Notes: generated by a model from the letters alone, not told the origin. 64,000 nucleotides of DNA from Streptomyces sp. SAI-135 (GCF_029893805.1 NZ_JARXYP010000002.1:5518001-5582000), one strand, 5' to 3'; shown: positions 51,881-61,646, counted from the first letter of the stretch. Made by a program: numbers and translations.

Positions 51881-54691
51881 GTGGACGACTATGCGGGTCG
51901 GGTGCTCGCCGACCGCTACCGCCTGCCGCTGCCTCCGTCCGACGAGTACGAACTCACCGAGACCCGCGCCTTCGACACCTACAGCGGGCAGGAAGTCCTG
52001 GTCAGGCAGGTCCCGTTGCCCGAGGTCGTCGAGGCGGAGGTGCTCGACGCGGAGGGACTGCCCGACGGGTTCACCGCCCGGGACCCCGAGGGTGCGCGGC
52101 GCACCCCGGGGCGGCGGGGCGCGCGCCGGCCCACCGAACCCGCCGTGCGACGGGCCGTGGAGGCCGCGCAGGCCGCCGCCCGGATCCCCGACCATCCGCG
52201 CCTCGACCAGGTCTTCGACGTGTTCGCCGAGGGCGGTTCGCTGTGGGTGGTCAGCGAGTTGGTGGCCGCGCGGCCGCTGGCGGCCCTGCTCGCCGAGAAG
52301 CCGCTGACGCCGTACCGGGCTGCCGAGGTCGCCTCCGACGTGCTCATGGCGCTGCGGGTGCTGCACGCCCACGGCTGGGTGCACCGCAACATCACCGCCC
52401 GCACGGTCCTCGTCTGCGACGACGGCCGGGTCATGCTGACCGGCCTCGCGGTCGGCGCGGCCGAGGAGGCACTGTGCGGCTATGACCCGGTGCCGGCCGA
52501 GGCGGGGGAATGGGGCTCCGGCAGCGGGGAGTTCGCGGCCGGGGCGGAGGACGACCCGGGCCGTGGGGCCGGCGGAGGCGCAGTTCCCGGTGGGCACCTG
52601 GTGCCCGGGCAGTCCGCGGGTCCGGTCGGCGCTGGGGGCGGGAGGACCGGTGGTGCCGAGGCAACCGGCGCAGCGGGCGGTGCTCGTACGGGTCTCGGGA
52701 ACGGCGGTACCGGTGCGGCCTTCGGGCTGGGCGCCCGGAGCACCGGGCCGGGCCCGGGCGGTGCCGTCACCTTCGGCGGCGGGGATCCCGAGGCCGCCCG
52801 GCGGGCCGCGATCGAGGCGCGGGAGTCCCGTGGGCTGCCCAGCGCCGGTGTGGAGGCGGCGAACGGCACCGGCACGTCGGCCGAGCTCGTCCGCCAGGAG
52901 CCCGACGGCGGTACGGACATCCGGGCGGCGCGGGCCGGGGCGATCGCCGCGTACCGCGCGGGCGCACGGGCCGCGGCCCGCGTCCAGGAGGCGCAGAACG
53001 GCAGGGCCGCCCTGCCCGGAGCCCGCCCGGCACCGGATGCCGACCCCGCCGCGCGAACGCGGGGCGCCGACCCCGCCGTACAGACCAACGGCAGGCCGCA
53101 GTCGCCGTACCCGGCGCCGGACGGGGTGGAGCTGTCGCCGTATCCGTCGGGGAGCGGTGTGCCGCAGTCGCCGTACCCGGCGGCCGACGGCCTTGCGCAG
53201 TCGCCGTATCCGGCGCTGGGCGGTGTCGAGCAGGGGCCCGGGGCCGGGGCCCCTGGGCGGGTGGTGGACCCCTACGGAGTGCGGCCCACCCCCTGGCACG
53301 GTGCCGTGCCGCGCGGCGGGGGTGCGGGGACCGTGGGCGAGGGGCCCGTCGCCGACGCCGTGCCCGCCGTGGACCGGGTGCCCGCGCCCAGCCGCTGGGA
53401 GGACCTGCCGCCGAGCGACGCCCCCGCCCGCCGCGGCCCCACCACCGCGCTCGCCGCCGAGCGGGCGCGGCAGGCCCGGATGGCCGTGGTCGGGCCCGTC
53501 ACCGAGCGATGGGCGCCGGAGCAGGCCGGACCGGTGCACGAGAACTGGCAGCTTGCCGCGCCCATCGGGCCCGCGACCGATCTGTGGGCGCTGGGCGCGC
53601 TGTTGTTCCGGGCCGTCCAGGGGCACGCGCCCTACCCCGAGGAGTCGACGGCCGAGCTGGTGCAGCTGGTGTGCGCCGAGCCGCCCGCCTTCGCGGAGGA
53701 GTGCGGACCGCTCAGGCCGGTCGTGGAGTCGCTGTTGCGGCAGGACCCGACCGAGCGGCTGGACTTCGAGGAACTGCGCGGCTGGCTGCGCTCCTTGGTG
53801 CGGTCCGCGCCCGAGCCGGAGGCCGGCGTCCATGTCGTCGCCGCCCCGCCCGTGGACGCGAGCCGGCTGCCGATCGTGCGGCGCCGGGGTGAGTTGGTGC
53901 GCAGGCGGCGCGCCGGGCTGCCCGCGACGCACGGACGGCACAAGCGGGCCCGCGAGGAGGCCGCTCCCTCGCCGCGCCGCCTGGGCCGCAATCTGCTGCT
54001 GCTCATCCTGCTGGTGATGGCCGCGGCGATCGCGTACGCCATGTACTTCATGCCGAAGGCGGGCTCCGACGCCAAGGGCACCGCGCAGGAGACCGGTTCC
54101 ACCAGTCAGGCGGGTCCGGACCGGTCCCCGGGGGCCGGCAGCGGGCCCGGACCCGAGTCGGCCGGCCCGAGTCCGACCACTCCCGGGCCGTCGCAGTCCA
54201 GCGGTGCCGCCGAGACCCAGACCGCCGGGCCCGAGGTCGCCGACGGCTTCACCCTGCGCACCGACGCCGAGGGCTTCAAGGTCGCCGTGGCGGCCGGCTG
54301 GGACCGCACGCCGAGGAACGGCCGCGGCCAGGTGGTCTATTCGCACGGCGGCTTCGAGCTGATCGTCGTCCCCGGGCGGGACACCTCCGCCGCGAACGGC
54401 GGCGATCCGATGGTGTACCAGCGCGAGAAGGAGCCCGAGCTCCAGCCGTACCGCGACTCCAGCTGGGCCACCGCCACCGGGCTGAAGTCCATCCAGGTGG
54501 GCACCAGGAGCATGGCCGAGGGGCAGTTCACCTGGACCGCCGACGACGGACGCGAGCTGTACGTGCGCAATCTCGCGATCCTGATGGGCGGGAAGTACCA
54601 CGTCGTGCAGGTGCGCGGACCCGAGGCGGAGCGCGACGAGGTGACCCGGCTGTACGAGCAGGCGTCGGCCACCTACCAGGTGACCGGCTGA
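51881..54691 (+). CDS. Membrane pseudokinase with a ~360-residue insert (array member 2)
   Basis: 936 residues; GTG behind GGGAGG. The kinase fold can be traced but its key residues are gone: no glycine loop, Arg42 at the VAIK Lys position (VLVRQVPLP), HRN (168-170) for HRD, and TGL (187-189) for DFG. Where the activation loop belongs there is a Gly/Ala/Pro-rich insert to ~555, including four 11-residue SPYP repeats (~406-450). The C-lobe resumes at PIGPATDLWALGALLF. One membrane helix (~704-724) and an ecto-domain (GFKVAVAAGWDRT ...) related to those of its neighbours follow. Confidence 0.9.
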   Translation: MDDYAGRVLADRYRLPLPPSDEYELTETRAFDTYSGQEVLVRQVPLPEVVEAEVLDAEGLPDGFTARDPEGARRTPGRRGARRPTEPAVRRAVEAAQAAARIPDHPRLDQVFDVFAEGGSLWVVSELVAARPLAALLAEKPLTPYRAAEVASDVLMALRVLHAHGWVHRNITARTVLVCDDGRVMLTGLAVGAAEEALCGYDPVPAEAGEWGSGSGEFAAGAEDDPGRGAGGGAVPGGHLVPGQSAGPVGAGGGRTGGAEATGAAGGARTGLGNGGTGAAFGLGARSTGPGPGGAVTFGGGDPEAARRAAIEARESRGLPSAGVEAANGTGTSAELVRQEPDGGTDIRAARAGAIAAYRAGARAAARVQEAQNGRAALPGARPAPDADPAARTRGADPAVQTNGRPQSPYPAPDGVELSPYPSGSGVPQSPYPAADGLAQSPYPALGGVEQGPGAGAPGRVVDPYGVRPTPWHGAVPRGGGAGTVGEGPVADAVPAVDRVPAPSRWEDLPPSDAPARRGPTTALAAERARQARMAVVGPVTERWAPEQAGPVHENWQLAAPIGPATDLWALGALLFRAVQGHAPYPEESTAELVQLVCAEPPAFAEECGPLRPVVESLLRQDPTERLDFEELRGWLRSLVRSAPEPEAGVHVVAAPPVDASRLPIVRRRGELVRRRRAGLPATHGRHKRAREEAAPSPRRLGRNLLLLILLVMAAAIAYAMYFMPKAGSDAKGTAQETGSTSQAGPDRSPGAGSGPGPESAGPSPTTPGPSQSSGAAETQTAGPEVADGFTLRTDAEGFKVAVAAGWDRTPRNGRGQVVYSHGGFELIVVPGRDTSAANGGDPMVYQREKEPELQPYRDSSWATATGLKSIQVGTRSMAEGQFTWTADDGRELYVRNLAILMGGKYHVVQVRGPEAERDEVTRLYEQASATYQVTG
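53098..53231 (+). repeat. 33-bp coding repeats (SPYP) inside the pseudokinase gene
   Basis: Four in-frame copies of CAGTCGCCGTACCCGG-type units (11 residues: SPYPAPDGVEL, SPYPSGSGVPQ, SPYPAADGLAQ, SPYPALGGVEQ). Likely an extended cytoplasmic Pro/Tyr-rich spacer or docking segment. Confidence 0.85.
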
Positions 54692-54834
54692 CGGACGCCG
54701 TGGCGGCGGCGCGGGTTCACCCGTACTTCGCGGAAGCGACAACCGTCACAGTGAGGTCTCCTTGACGCCCCCCTGGTTCCCCTCGGCGCGGGCCGGTCCT
54801 TAGTCTGACTGCGTCAAGAGCATTGCGGGGAAAC

Positions 54835-56616
54835 GTGAATCAGATGCAGGGCCTGCTCCTCGCGGGGCGCTACCGGCTCGCCGACCCGATAGGCAAGGGC
54901 GGCATGGGCCGGGTCTGGCGTGCCCACGACGAGGTGCTGCACCGGGCCGTGGCGATCAAGGAGCTGACCGCGGCGCTCTACGTTTCCGAGAGCGACCAGG
55001 CCGTCCTGCTCGCCCGTACCCGTGCCGAGGCGCGCGCGGCCGCCCGGATCAACCACTCGGCCGTCGTCACCGTGCACGACGTGCTCGACCACGACGGCCG
55101 GCCCTGGATCGTGATGGAGCTGGTCGAGGGCCGCTCGCTGGCGGACGCCGTCAAGGAGGACGGCCGGATCGAGGCGCGTGAGGCGGCCCGGATCGGGATG
55201 TGGGTGCTGCGCGCCCTGCGGGCCGCGCACTCCGCCGGGGTCCTGCACAGGGATGTGAAACCCGGCAACGTCCTTCTCGCGCGGGACGGCCGTGTCCTGC
55301 TCACCGACTTCGGGATCGCCCAGATCGAGGGCGACACCACCATCACCCGCACCGGAGAGGTCGTCGGCTCGGTCGACTACCTCGCCCCCGAGCGCGTCCG
55401 CGGCGCCGATCCCGGCCCGTCCGCGGACCTGTGGGCGCTCGGGGCCACGCTGTACACGGCGGTCGAGGGGCGGTCGCCGTTCCGCCGCACGACCCCGCTG
55501 ACCACCATGCAGGCCGTCGTGGACGAGGAACCCGCCGAGCCGCGCAACGCCGGTCCGCTCGGGCCGGTCATCGCCGCCCTGCTGCACAAGGACCCCGCCG
55601 TGCGGCCCGAGGCGGCCGAGGCCGAGCAGATGCTCGCCGAGGCGGCGGAGGGACGGCGGCCGAGCGCGGCCCAGGCGTATGTGCCCACGCAGTACGGGGG
55701 TTCCCACCACGAGCCGGGGGCGCACAGTGGTTCCCCCGGCGGGCCCCACAGCGGTTTCCGCAGCGAGACCCACCGCGGGCTCGGCGCCCCGACCACGGGC
55801 ACCCCGGTCGGCGGTACGTCGTATCCCTCGGCCACGGGGCCGTCGTACTCCGCGGGTTCGGGTCCGACGTACCACCCGGGTGGCCCGTACGCCCAGGCCC
55901 CCGCCCCCACCGTCATCGGGCCCCCGCACCACACCGGCACGGCCCCGGCGGCTCCGCCCAGGCGCCGCCGGCTGCGTTCCGTCGCGCTCGTGGTCGCGCT
56001 CGCCGCGGTCGTCAGCGCCGGGACCGCGGTCGCGTTGCAGAAGTGGGACGAGGGGCGGCAGACGGGCGGCACCTCGGCCTCGTCGAGCCCTTCGCCCAGC
56101 CCGTCGCCGAGCACGAGCACCAGCACGGGCACGGACGGGGTTCCGGCCGGCTGGGAGCGCTACGAGGACCCCGTGGGCTTCAGCGTCAACCTGCCCAAAG
56201 GCTGGGAGCGCTCGGTGTTCGGCACCCCCGCCGACGGGCTGACCCAGATCGACTACTCGCCGGACGAGGGCAAGCACTTCGTCCGGATCGCCGTCGACAC
56301 CTCGCCGGACTTCATCGACCCCTACGAGCACCAGCGCGACCTGGAACGGCAGATCCAGGACCTCAAGGACTACCACCGCGTCGGCATGGCCAGGAACACC
56401 TACCGGGACCGGCCGGGCTCCCGCTGGGAGTACACCTGGACCGCGCTGGCCAAGGACATCGCCTTCCCCGGACCGCGCCGGGCCGTGGAGGAGACGTACA
56501 TGTCCCGGGACGGCGTCGAGTACGTGATCTACATGTCGGCGCCCGAGGAGAGCTGGCCGACCACCAGCAAGCAGTTCACGGCGGTGCTCCAGGGCTGGAG
56601 CGAGCCGAACAGCTGA
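54835..56616 (+). CDS. Membrane Ser/Thr protein kinase (array member 3)
   Basis: 593 residues from the GTG at 54835 behind GGGGAA; TTG 54823 and ATG 54844 are alternatives. Complete kinase domain: GKGGMGRVW, VAIKEL, HRDVKPGN, DFGIAQ, APERVRG. A Gly/Pro/Ser/Tyr-rich linker leads to a membrane helix (SVALVVALAAVVSAGTAVAL, ~381-403) and an ecto-domain (GFSVNLPKGWERS ... RWEYTWTA ...). 143 bases after the pseudokinase gene. Confidence 0.93.
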   Translation: MNQMQGLLLAGRYRLADPIGKGGMGRVWRAHDEVLHRAVAIKELTAALYVSESDQAVLLARTRAEARAAARINHSAVVTVHDVLDHDGRPWIVMELVEGRSLADAVKEDGRIEAREAARIGMWVLRALRAAHSAGVLHRDVKPGNVLLARDGRVLLTDFGIAQIEGDTTITRTGEVVGSVDYLAPERVRGADPGPSADLWALGATLYTAVEGRSPFRRTTPLTTMQAVVDEEPAEPRNAGPLGPVIAALLHKDPAVRPEAAEAEQMLAEAAEGRRPSAAQAYVPTQYGGSHHEPGAHSGSPGGPHSGFRSETHRGLGAPTTGTPVGGTSYPSATGPSYSAGSGPTYHPGGPYAQAPAPTVIGPPHHTGTAPAAPPRRRRLRSVALVVALAAVVSAGTAVALQKWDEGRQTGGTSASSSPSPSPSPSTSTSTGTDGVPAGWERYEDPVGFSVNLPKGWERSVFGTPADGLTQIDYSPDEGKHFVRIAVDTSPDFIDPYEHQRDLERQIQDLKDYHRVGMARNTYRDRPGSRWEYTWTALAKDIAFPGPRRAVEETYMSRDGVEYVIYMSAPEESWPTTSKQFTAVLQGWSEPNS

Positions 56617-56674
56617 CGGAGTTGGCCGGTCACCGCCCCGGAGGGCATCCGTCCGCTGCGGCATGATGGGGCGC

Positions 56675-58288
56675 ATGGGGACCGAGGGGGACACTTTCCG
56701 TGTGATCGCGGGCCGCTACCGCCTGGAGGCGAGGATCGGGCGCGGCGGCATGGGCGTGGTGTGGCGGGCGACCGACCAGCTGCTCGGCCGGCAGGTCGCC
56801 GTCAAGGAGATCCCCCTCGACGAGACGCTCTCCGCCGAGGACGCCCGGCTCCAGCGTGACCGCACCCTGCGGGAGGCCGGAGCGGTCGCGCGGCTGAGCC
56901 ACCCGCACATCATGGTGGTCCACGACGTCGTCGAGCAGGACGAACGGCCTTACATCGTCATGGAGTTGATCGACGGCGGCTCCCTCGCCGACCGGATCTC
57001 CGCGCACGGCCCGGTCGACGCCGCCGAGGCCGCCAGGATCGGCGCCGACCTGCTGAGCGCCCTGCGCGCGGCCCACGCGGCCGGGGTACTGCACCGGGAC
57101 ATCAAGCCCGCCAACGTCCTCGTGGAGTCCGGCACCGGGCGGGTCGTCCTCACCGACTTCGGCATCGCCCAGGTCGCGGGCGCCACCACCCTCACCGAGA
57201 CCGGCTCCTTCGTCGGCTCACCCGAGTACACCGCGCCCGAGCGCATGTCGGGTGTCAGGACCGGCCCGGAGGCCGACCTGTGGTCGCTGGGCGCGCTGCT
57301 GTGCACGGCCCTGAGCGGCGAATCGCCGTTCCGGCGCGACTCGTTGGGCGGCATCCTGCACGCCGTCGTCATCGACGAGATCCGGCCGCCCGCGCAGGCC
57401 GCGCCCCTCCTTCCGGTCGTACGGGGCCTGCTGGAGCGGGATCCCGAACGGCGGCTGGACGCGGTGGAGGCCGAGCGGATGCTGCGGGCCTTCCTGGACA
57501 CGGGCCGCACGCCCGAGCGGGCGTACCCGCCGACCCGGCGGGACCTCGAGCCACGACGGTCCCCGGCGCCGCAGGGGGCGAGGAGCCGTGGGCTGACGGC
57601 GGCCTTGGGATCGAGGCGGAGCGTGCTCACGGCGGCGCTGCTGGCCGCGGTCCTGGTGGGGGCCGGGGCGTCGGCGGCGGTGCTGTGGACGGACCGGGGC
57701 GGGCAGGACGGCGGCACGGCGGAGAGCGGTGCGGCGACGGGAGGTTCGGCGACGGGAGGTTCAGCGCCCGGAACGCCGGCGAGCGGATCCGGCGCGACGA
57801 CGGGGCCCGCCCCCACCGAGACCCTCCCCTCCGCGAGCCTGCCCTCCGCCCCCTCCGGGTACCACGCCGTCCGGGACCCCGCCGGGTTCGCGCTAGCCGT
57901 GCCCGAGGGGTTCACCCGTGAGCCGCAGGGGGAGCGGGTCTTCTACCTGTCGGCCGGGGAGACCTTCCGCCTCGGAATCAAGGTCACCGACCCCCAACCC
58001 GGCGGCCCGCTGGGCGTGATGCGGCGCGCGGCCGCCAAGGGCCCGGAGGCCAACCCCGGTTACCGCGACGGCCGGGTCACCTCGCTCACGCACCGCGGAC
58101 ACCCCGCCGCGCTCTGGGAGTTCACCTGGGACGGCTTCAGCGCCGCGGAGGGCGCCCGGCACACCTATGACATGTGCTGGGAGGAGAACGGACGGCTGTA
58201 CGACGTGTGGGTGTCGGCGCCGGTGGGGAAGGCACGGGAGGCCAGGGAGCACTTCGACGTGGCCGTCGACACGTTCACGGTGCCGTAG
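56675..58288 (+). CDS. Membrane Ser/Thr protein kinase (array member 4)
   Basis: 537 residues from the ATG at 56675; ATGs at 56663 and 56666 are also in frame and no binding site decides between them. Kinase motifs: GRGGMGVVW, VAVKEI, HRDIKPAN, DFGIAQ, APERMSG. Membrane helix ~315-338 (LTAALLAAVLVGAGASAAVLW), Gly/Ser/Pro linker, ecto-domain (GFALAVPEGFTRE ... ALWEFTWDGF). 58 bases after member 3. Confidence 0.92.
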   Translation: MGTEGDTFRVIAGRYRLEARIGRGGMGVVWRATDQLLGRQVAVKEIPLDETLSAEDARLQRDRTLREAGAVARLSHPHIMVVHDVVEQDERPYIVMELIDGGSLADRISAHGPVDAAEAARIGADLLSALRAAHAAGVLHRDIKPANVLVESGTGRVVLTDFGIAQVAGATTLTETGSFVGSPEYTAPERMSGVRTGPEADLWSLGALLCTALSGESPFRRDSLGGILHAVVIDEIRPPAQAAPLLPVVRGLLERDPERRLDAVEAERMLRAFLDTGRTPERAYPPTRRDLEPRRSPAPQGARSRGLTAALGSRRSVLTAALLAAVLVGAGASAAVLWTDRGGQDGGTAESGAATGGSATGGSAPGTPASGSGATTGPAPTETLPSASLPSAPSGYHAVRDPAGFALAVPEGFTREPQGERVFYLSAGETFRLGIKVTDPQPGGPLGVMRRAAAKGPEANPGYRDGRVTSLTHRGHPAALWEFTWDGFSAAEGARHTYDMCWEENGRLYDVWVSAPVGKAREAREHFDVAVDTFTVP

Positions 58289-58351
58289 AGGTACGTCACG
58301 GGTGTGTGACCGGAATGCGTCACCTCTGGATGCCCGCGGGTCTGGCGCGAT

Positions 58352-59935
58352 ATGGATGAACCCATGAGCAGCAGCGGGGGAGTCGGCCATGAGTCCGACG
58401 AGACGACGAGTTATGTTCTGCAACCTCCCAGGCCCCCTCAGCCGGAGTCGGGAGTGGGCCGGCTCATCGCGGGCCGTTACCGGCTGCTCGCCAAGCTCGG
58501 GCACGGCGGCATGGGCACGGTGTGGCGTGCCAAGGACGAGACCGTGGACCGCGAGGTGGCCGTCAAGGAGCCCAGAGTCCCTGACCATCTTCCTGAACGC
58601 GAACGCGGCAACGCCTTCGAGCGCATGCGGCGGGAGGCGCGCGCCGCGGCCCGGCTCGACCACCCCGGGGTCGTGAACGTGCACGACGTGGCGGTCGTGG
58701 ACGGCCGGCCGTGGATCGTGATGGAGCTGGTGCGGGGCCGTTCGCTGGGCGACGTGTTGCGGGAGGGCACGCTCGGGGCGCGGGAAGCGGCGAGAATCGG
58801 CCTTGCGGTGCTGGGCGCGCTGGAGGCCGCGCACGCGGCGGGCATCCTGCACAGGGATGTGAAACCGGACAACGTCCTGCTCGGCCGCCACGACCGGGTC
58901 GTCCTCACCGACTTCGGCATCGCGCAGATCGAGGGCGAGACCAGTCTGACCGACACCGGCGGCTTCGTCGGCTCGCCCGAGTTCATCGCCCCCGAGCGGG
59001 TCCTGGGCCAGCGTCCCGGTCCCGCCTCCGACCTCTGGTCCCTCGGTGTCGTCCTGTACGCGGCGACCGAGGGCGTCTCGCCGTTCCGCCGCAGCAACAC
59101 TCCCGCGACTCTTCAGTCCGTCCTCAACGCCACGCCCGCCCCGCCGGCCCCGGCGCTGGGCCCCCTGGCCGACGCCATCAACGGCCTCCTCCAGAAGGAC
59201 CCCGCGCTGCGGCCGAACGCGGCGCAGGTCAGGGCGCTCCTGGAGGCCACCGCCAACCCGCCCGCCCCGGAGCCGACCCAGATCGTGCGGACCGTCGAGG
59301 TGCCGGTGGGCGGCGGTCTCCGGCTGGGCCGCAAGGCGTGGCTCGGGCTCGGCGCGGCGGTCGTCGCGGCCGCGCTGGCGGCCTACCTGGTGGTCGCGGA
59401 CCCCTTCGCCGGGCCGCTGCCGGACGGCTGGACGAAGAAGCACACCAAGGACGTGGCCGCGACCCTCGCGGTGCCGGAGGACTACCAGCCCACCACGCCC
59501 GACCGGAAGACGGACAAGGCCCACTGGATCACGTACTCCGACTACAGCGGCAGCATCTGGATCGGACTGCGCCTGGACCGGAGGGCCGAGGACTCCGCAC
59601 ACAACATCGCGGGCTCCGCGGCGGCCGAGATGTACGACGACGACAGCAGGTTCAAGGAGAGCGGCGACTACGACCTCGGCATGCCCGAGGCGCCGAGGAC
59701 CCGGCCCGAGGACAGGACGTACCAGGGCAGGAAGGCCGCCGGGAACACGGTCACGTACACCACCACGGACAGCCAGAACCCCCGGCCGCGCGAAGTCCAG
59801 ATCCTCTACTACCGCACCTCCACCGGCGACATGTACAAGCTCACGGTCAGTTATCCGGGCAAGGGGGACTTCACGGAGCGGGGGCGGGAGGTGGCCCGGG
59901 CGGCCATGGCGAATCTGGGCGTGGACCGGCTCTGA
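58352..59935 (+). CDS. Membrane Ser/Thr protein kinase (array member 5)
   Basis: 527 residues. The ATG at 58352 is close to a GATATGG stretch; the ATG at 58364 (MSSSGG) is an alternative. Kinase motifs: GHGGMGTVW, VAVKEP, HRDVKPDN, DFGIAQ, APERVLG. Membrane helix ~328-349 (LGLGAAVVAAALAAYLVVA), then an ecto-domain that shares the pattern of its neighbours (DVAATLAVPEDYQ ... AHWITYSD). 63 bases after member 4. Confidence 0.92.
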   Translation: MDEPMSSSGGVGHESDETTSYVLQPPRPPQPESGVGRLIAGRYRLLAKLGHGGMGTVWRAKDETVDREVAVKEPRVPDHLPERERGNAFERMRREARAAARLDHPGVVNVHDVAVVDGRPWIVMELVRGRSLGDVLREGTLGAREAARIGLAVLGALEAAHAAGILHRDVKPDNVLLGRHDRVVLTDFGIAQIEGETSLTDTGGFVGSPEFIAPERVLGQRPGPASDLWSLGVVLYAATEGVSPFRRSNTPATLQSVLNATPAPPAPALGPLADAINGLLQKDPALRPNAAQVRALLEATANPPAPEPTQIVRTVEVPVGGGLRLGRKAWLGLGAAVVAAALAAYLVVADPFAGPLPDGWTKKHTKDVAATLAVPEDYQPTTPDRKTDKAHWITYSDYSGSIWIGLRLDRRAEDSAHNIAGSAAAEMYDDDSRFKESGDYDLGMPEAPRTRPEDRTYQGRKAAGNTVTYTTTDSQNPRPREVQILYYRTSTGDMYKLTVSYPGKGDFTERGREVARAAMANLGVDRL

Positions 59936-60027
59936 GGGCGGGGCGGCCGCGTGCCGATTGCGTTGTCAGCGGCCACAGTTAAGGTCATTCTCCTTGGGGC
60001 CGACGGGGTCCGGTCCGGGGAGGGATC

Positions 60028-60654
60028 GTGCGACAGTACGTGTGGAAGCGTGCGGCGACGGTGGGAACCGCCGCGTTGCCCGTCGTCGGCGGCACAGGGG
60101 GTGTGGCCGAGGCCGAGGACGTCGAGGCGCCCGAGGCTCCCGTCGTCACCTCGACGGAGTACCCGGACGACGGCAACTGGCATGACTGCGTGGGCAGTTA
60201 CCGCACGTTCGTGCTCGACTCCGCGTCCGAGGACGTGGTGGAGTACCGGTACGCGTGGCTCGGCAACGGCGACCTGCTCCTCGACGGCGACGGCGACGGT
60301 GACCACGCCACCACGGCCACCGCGCTCACCCCGACCGACGCGGGCTTCTCGGCGGCCGTGCATGTCCGTCTCCCCGAGAATCCCCCGGGCGGCGACAACT
60401 TCCTCGCGGTGGTTCACGACGAGGCGGCCGACCAGCTGCGGCTGTACGTGGGTGACGAATACCCCGCCGACACCGCGAGTGTGGCGGGCGTCGACAGCTG
60501 GGCGCCGACGGGCGACCTCCAGATCGGCCGCACGCGCACCGGGGACGGGGGCACGGACCATCTGGCGGGCGAGATCGACGAGATCCACACGTGCGCCGGA
60601 GTGGTCAGCCGTACCCAACTGGTGTCCCTGGCAGCGGGGGGCACCGATGCCTGA
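60028..60654 (+). CDS. Secreted LamG-like protein, internally truncated
   Basis: 208 residues with a signal-like N-terminus (MRQYVWKRAATVGTAALPVV). The first part (YPDDGNWHDCVGSYRTFVLDS) looks like the linker domain that precedes LamG domains in large Streptomyces secreted proteins. The second part has the LamG edge strands (LDGDGDGDHATT, QLRLYVGDE, LQIGRTRTGDG, LAGEIDEIHTCAGVVSRTQL) but lacks the middle of the domain. It may be a shrunken derivative of a larger gene. GTG start; overlaps the next gene by 8 bases. Confidence 0.6.
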   Translation: MRQYVWKRAATVGTAALPVVGGTGGVAEAEDVEAPEAPVVTSTEYPDDGNWHDCVGSYRTFVLDSASEDVVEYRYAWLGNGDLLLDGDGDGDHATTATALTPTDAGFSAAVHVRLPENPPGGDNFLAVVHDEAADQLRLYVGDEYPADTASVAGVDSWAPTGDLQIGRTRTGDGGTDHLAGEIDEIHTCAGVVSRTQLVSLAAGGTDA

Positions 60655-61600
60655 CGCCGACCGACCTCTGGGTGAGGCGAGCAGCGCGGCACGGGCCGTG
60701 GTCGCGCAGTTCCGGCGCGACGGGTTCGTCGCGACGGAGAGCGCGGAGCGTGCGGAGTTCGACGTCTGGGACCGGATGACCGCGGGGCGCGTGCTGCTGG
60801 TCGCCCTTCAGATGCTCCTTAAACTGCGTGAGGAGGACGGCCGGAACGACCTCGGTCGTCCGGTGCGCGGACTGGACGAGGAGGAAGCGCGGCTGATGGT
60901 CAGGACCCTGCTGGGGGACGCGGCCGCGGCCCCGGAGACCTCCCGCCGGGACCTGATCACCCTCGACCGGCTGCTGGAGCTGCTGGCCTCCGTGATCGCC
61001 GAGGAGCCGCTGTCCGACGAAGCGGTGGACGCCCTGCTGGAGGCAGCGGAGGAGAGCTGTCTTGCCGTCGGACCGTGGGACGAGAGCGACGACCGTCGGC
61101 CCCGCGATGTCGAACTGATCGATCTGGGCGGCCTGTTGGTGCCGACGGAGCCCGGTCTGAAGATCGAGCTGAATCCGTCGCGCAAGGACGGCGCCCCCGT
61201 CGGTGTCACCCTCATCCGCGGCCGGGCCACCGCGATTCAGCTCCAGGCGTTCCGTGCGCTCGGGGACACCTCATGGGCGACCGTCCGTGAGGACCTGGCC
61301 CGTACGATCCGCAGCTGGGGCGGCTCCGCGGAGGAACGCGTCGGCCCCGCGGGGCCCGAACTCCAGGCCGTCGTACGGGTCCAGGGACCTCCCGGCAAGG
61401 ACCGTCAGACCACGCGGGTGCTGGGCCACGACGGCCCGGGGTGGATCCTGCGCGGCTTCGTGACAGGCTTCGGCGCGGAGCCCGACAGCACCGAGGAGTG
61501 GCCCTACAGCACCTTTCAGGGGACCGTCGTCCGTATGTCGGCGGAGCCCCGGGGCGACGACCCCGTCATCCGGCTGCGCCTGCCGGAGTCCGGCGCCTGA
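60647..61600 (+). CDS. DUF3710 family protein
   Basis: 317 residues. The C-terminal half fits DUF3710: ELIDLGGLLVPTEPGLKIEL, AIQLQAFRALGDTSWATVREDL, a GPAGPELQAVVRVQ segment and GHDGPGWILRGFVTG. The N-terminal ~140 residues are helical and acidic (Leu/Glu-rich) and I do not recognise them. DUF3710 has no known function. The ATG overlaps the end of the LamG gene; it stands between kinase genes but on its own shows no kinase link. Confidence 0.75.
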   Translation: MPDADRPLGEASSAARAVVAQFRRDGFVATESAERAEFDVWDRMTAGRVLLVALQMLLKLREEDGRNDLGRPVRGLDEEEARLMVRTLLGDAAAAPETSRRDLITLDRLLELLASVIAEEPLSDEAVDALLEAAEESCLAVGPWDESDDRRPRDVELIDLGGLLVPTEPGLKIELNPSRKDGAPVGVTLIRGRATAIQLQAFRALGDTSWATVREDLARTIRSWGGSAEERVGPAGPELQAVVRVQGPPGKDRQTTRVLGHDGPGWILRGFVTGFGAEPDSTEEWPYSTFQGTVVRMSAEPRGDDPVIRLRLPESGA

Positions 61601-61646
61601 GCCCGCCGCTTAGACAAGGGCATGACGCGCACGGTACTCATGTGCC

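Noticed and set aside
48941..54742. A continuous 1933-codon open frame on the reverse strand.
   Set aside because: It is antisense to two clear kinase-fold genes, consists of low-complexity Arg/Gly/Pro sequence and is a by-product of high third-position GC.
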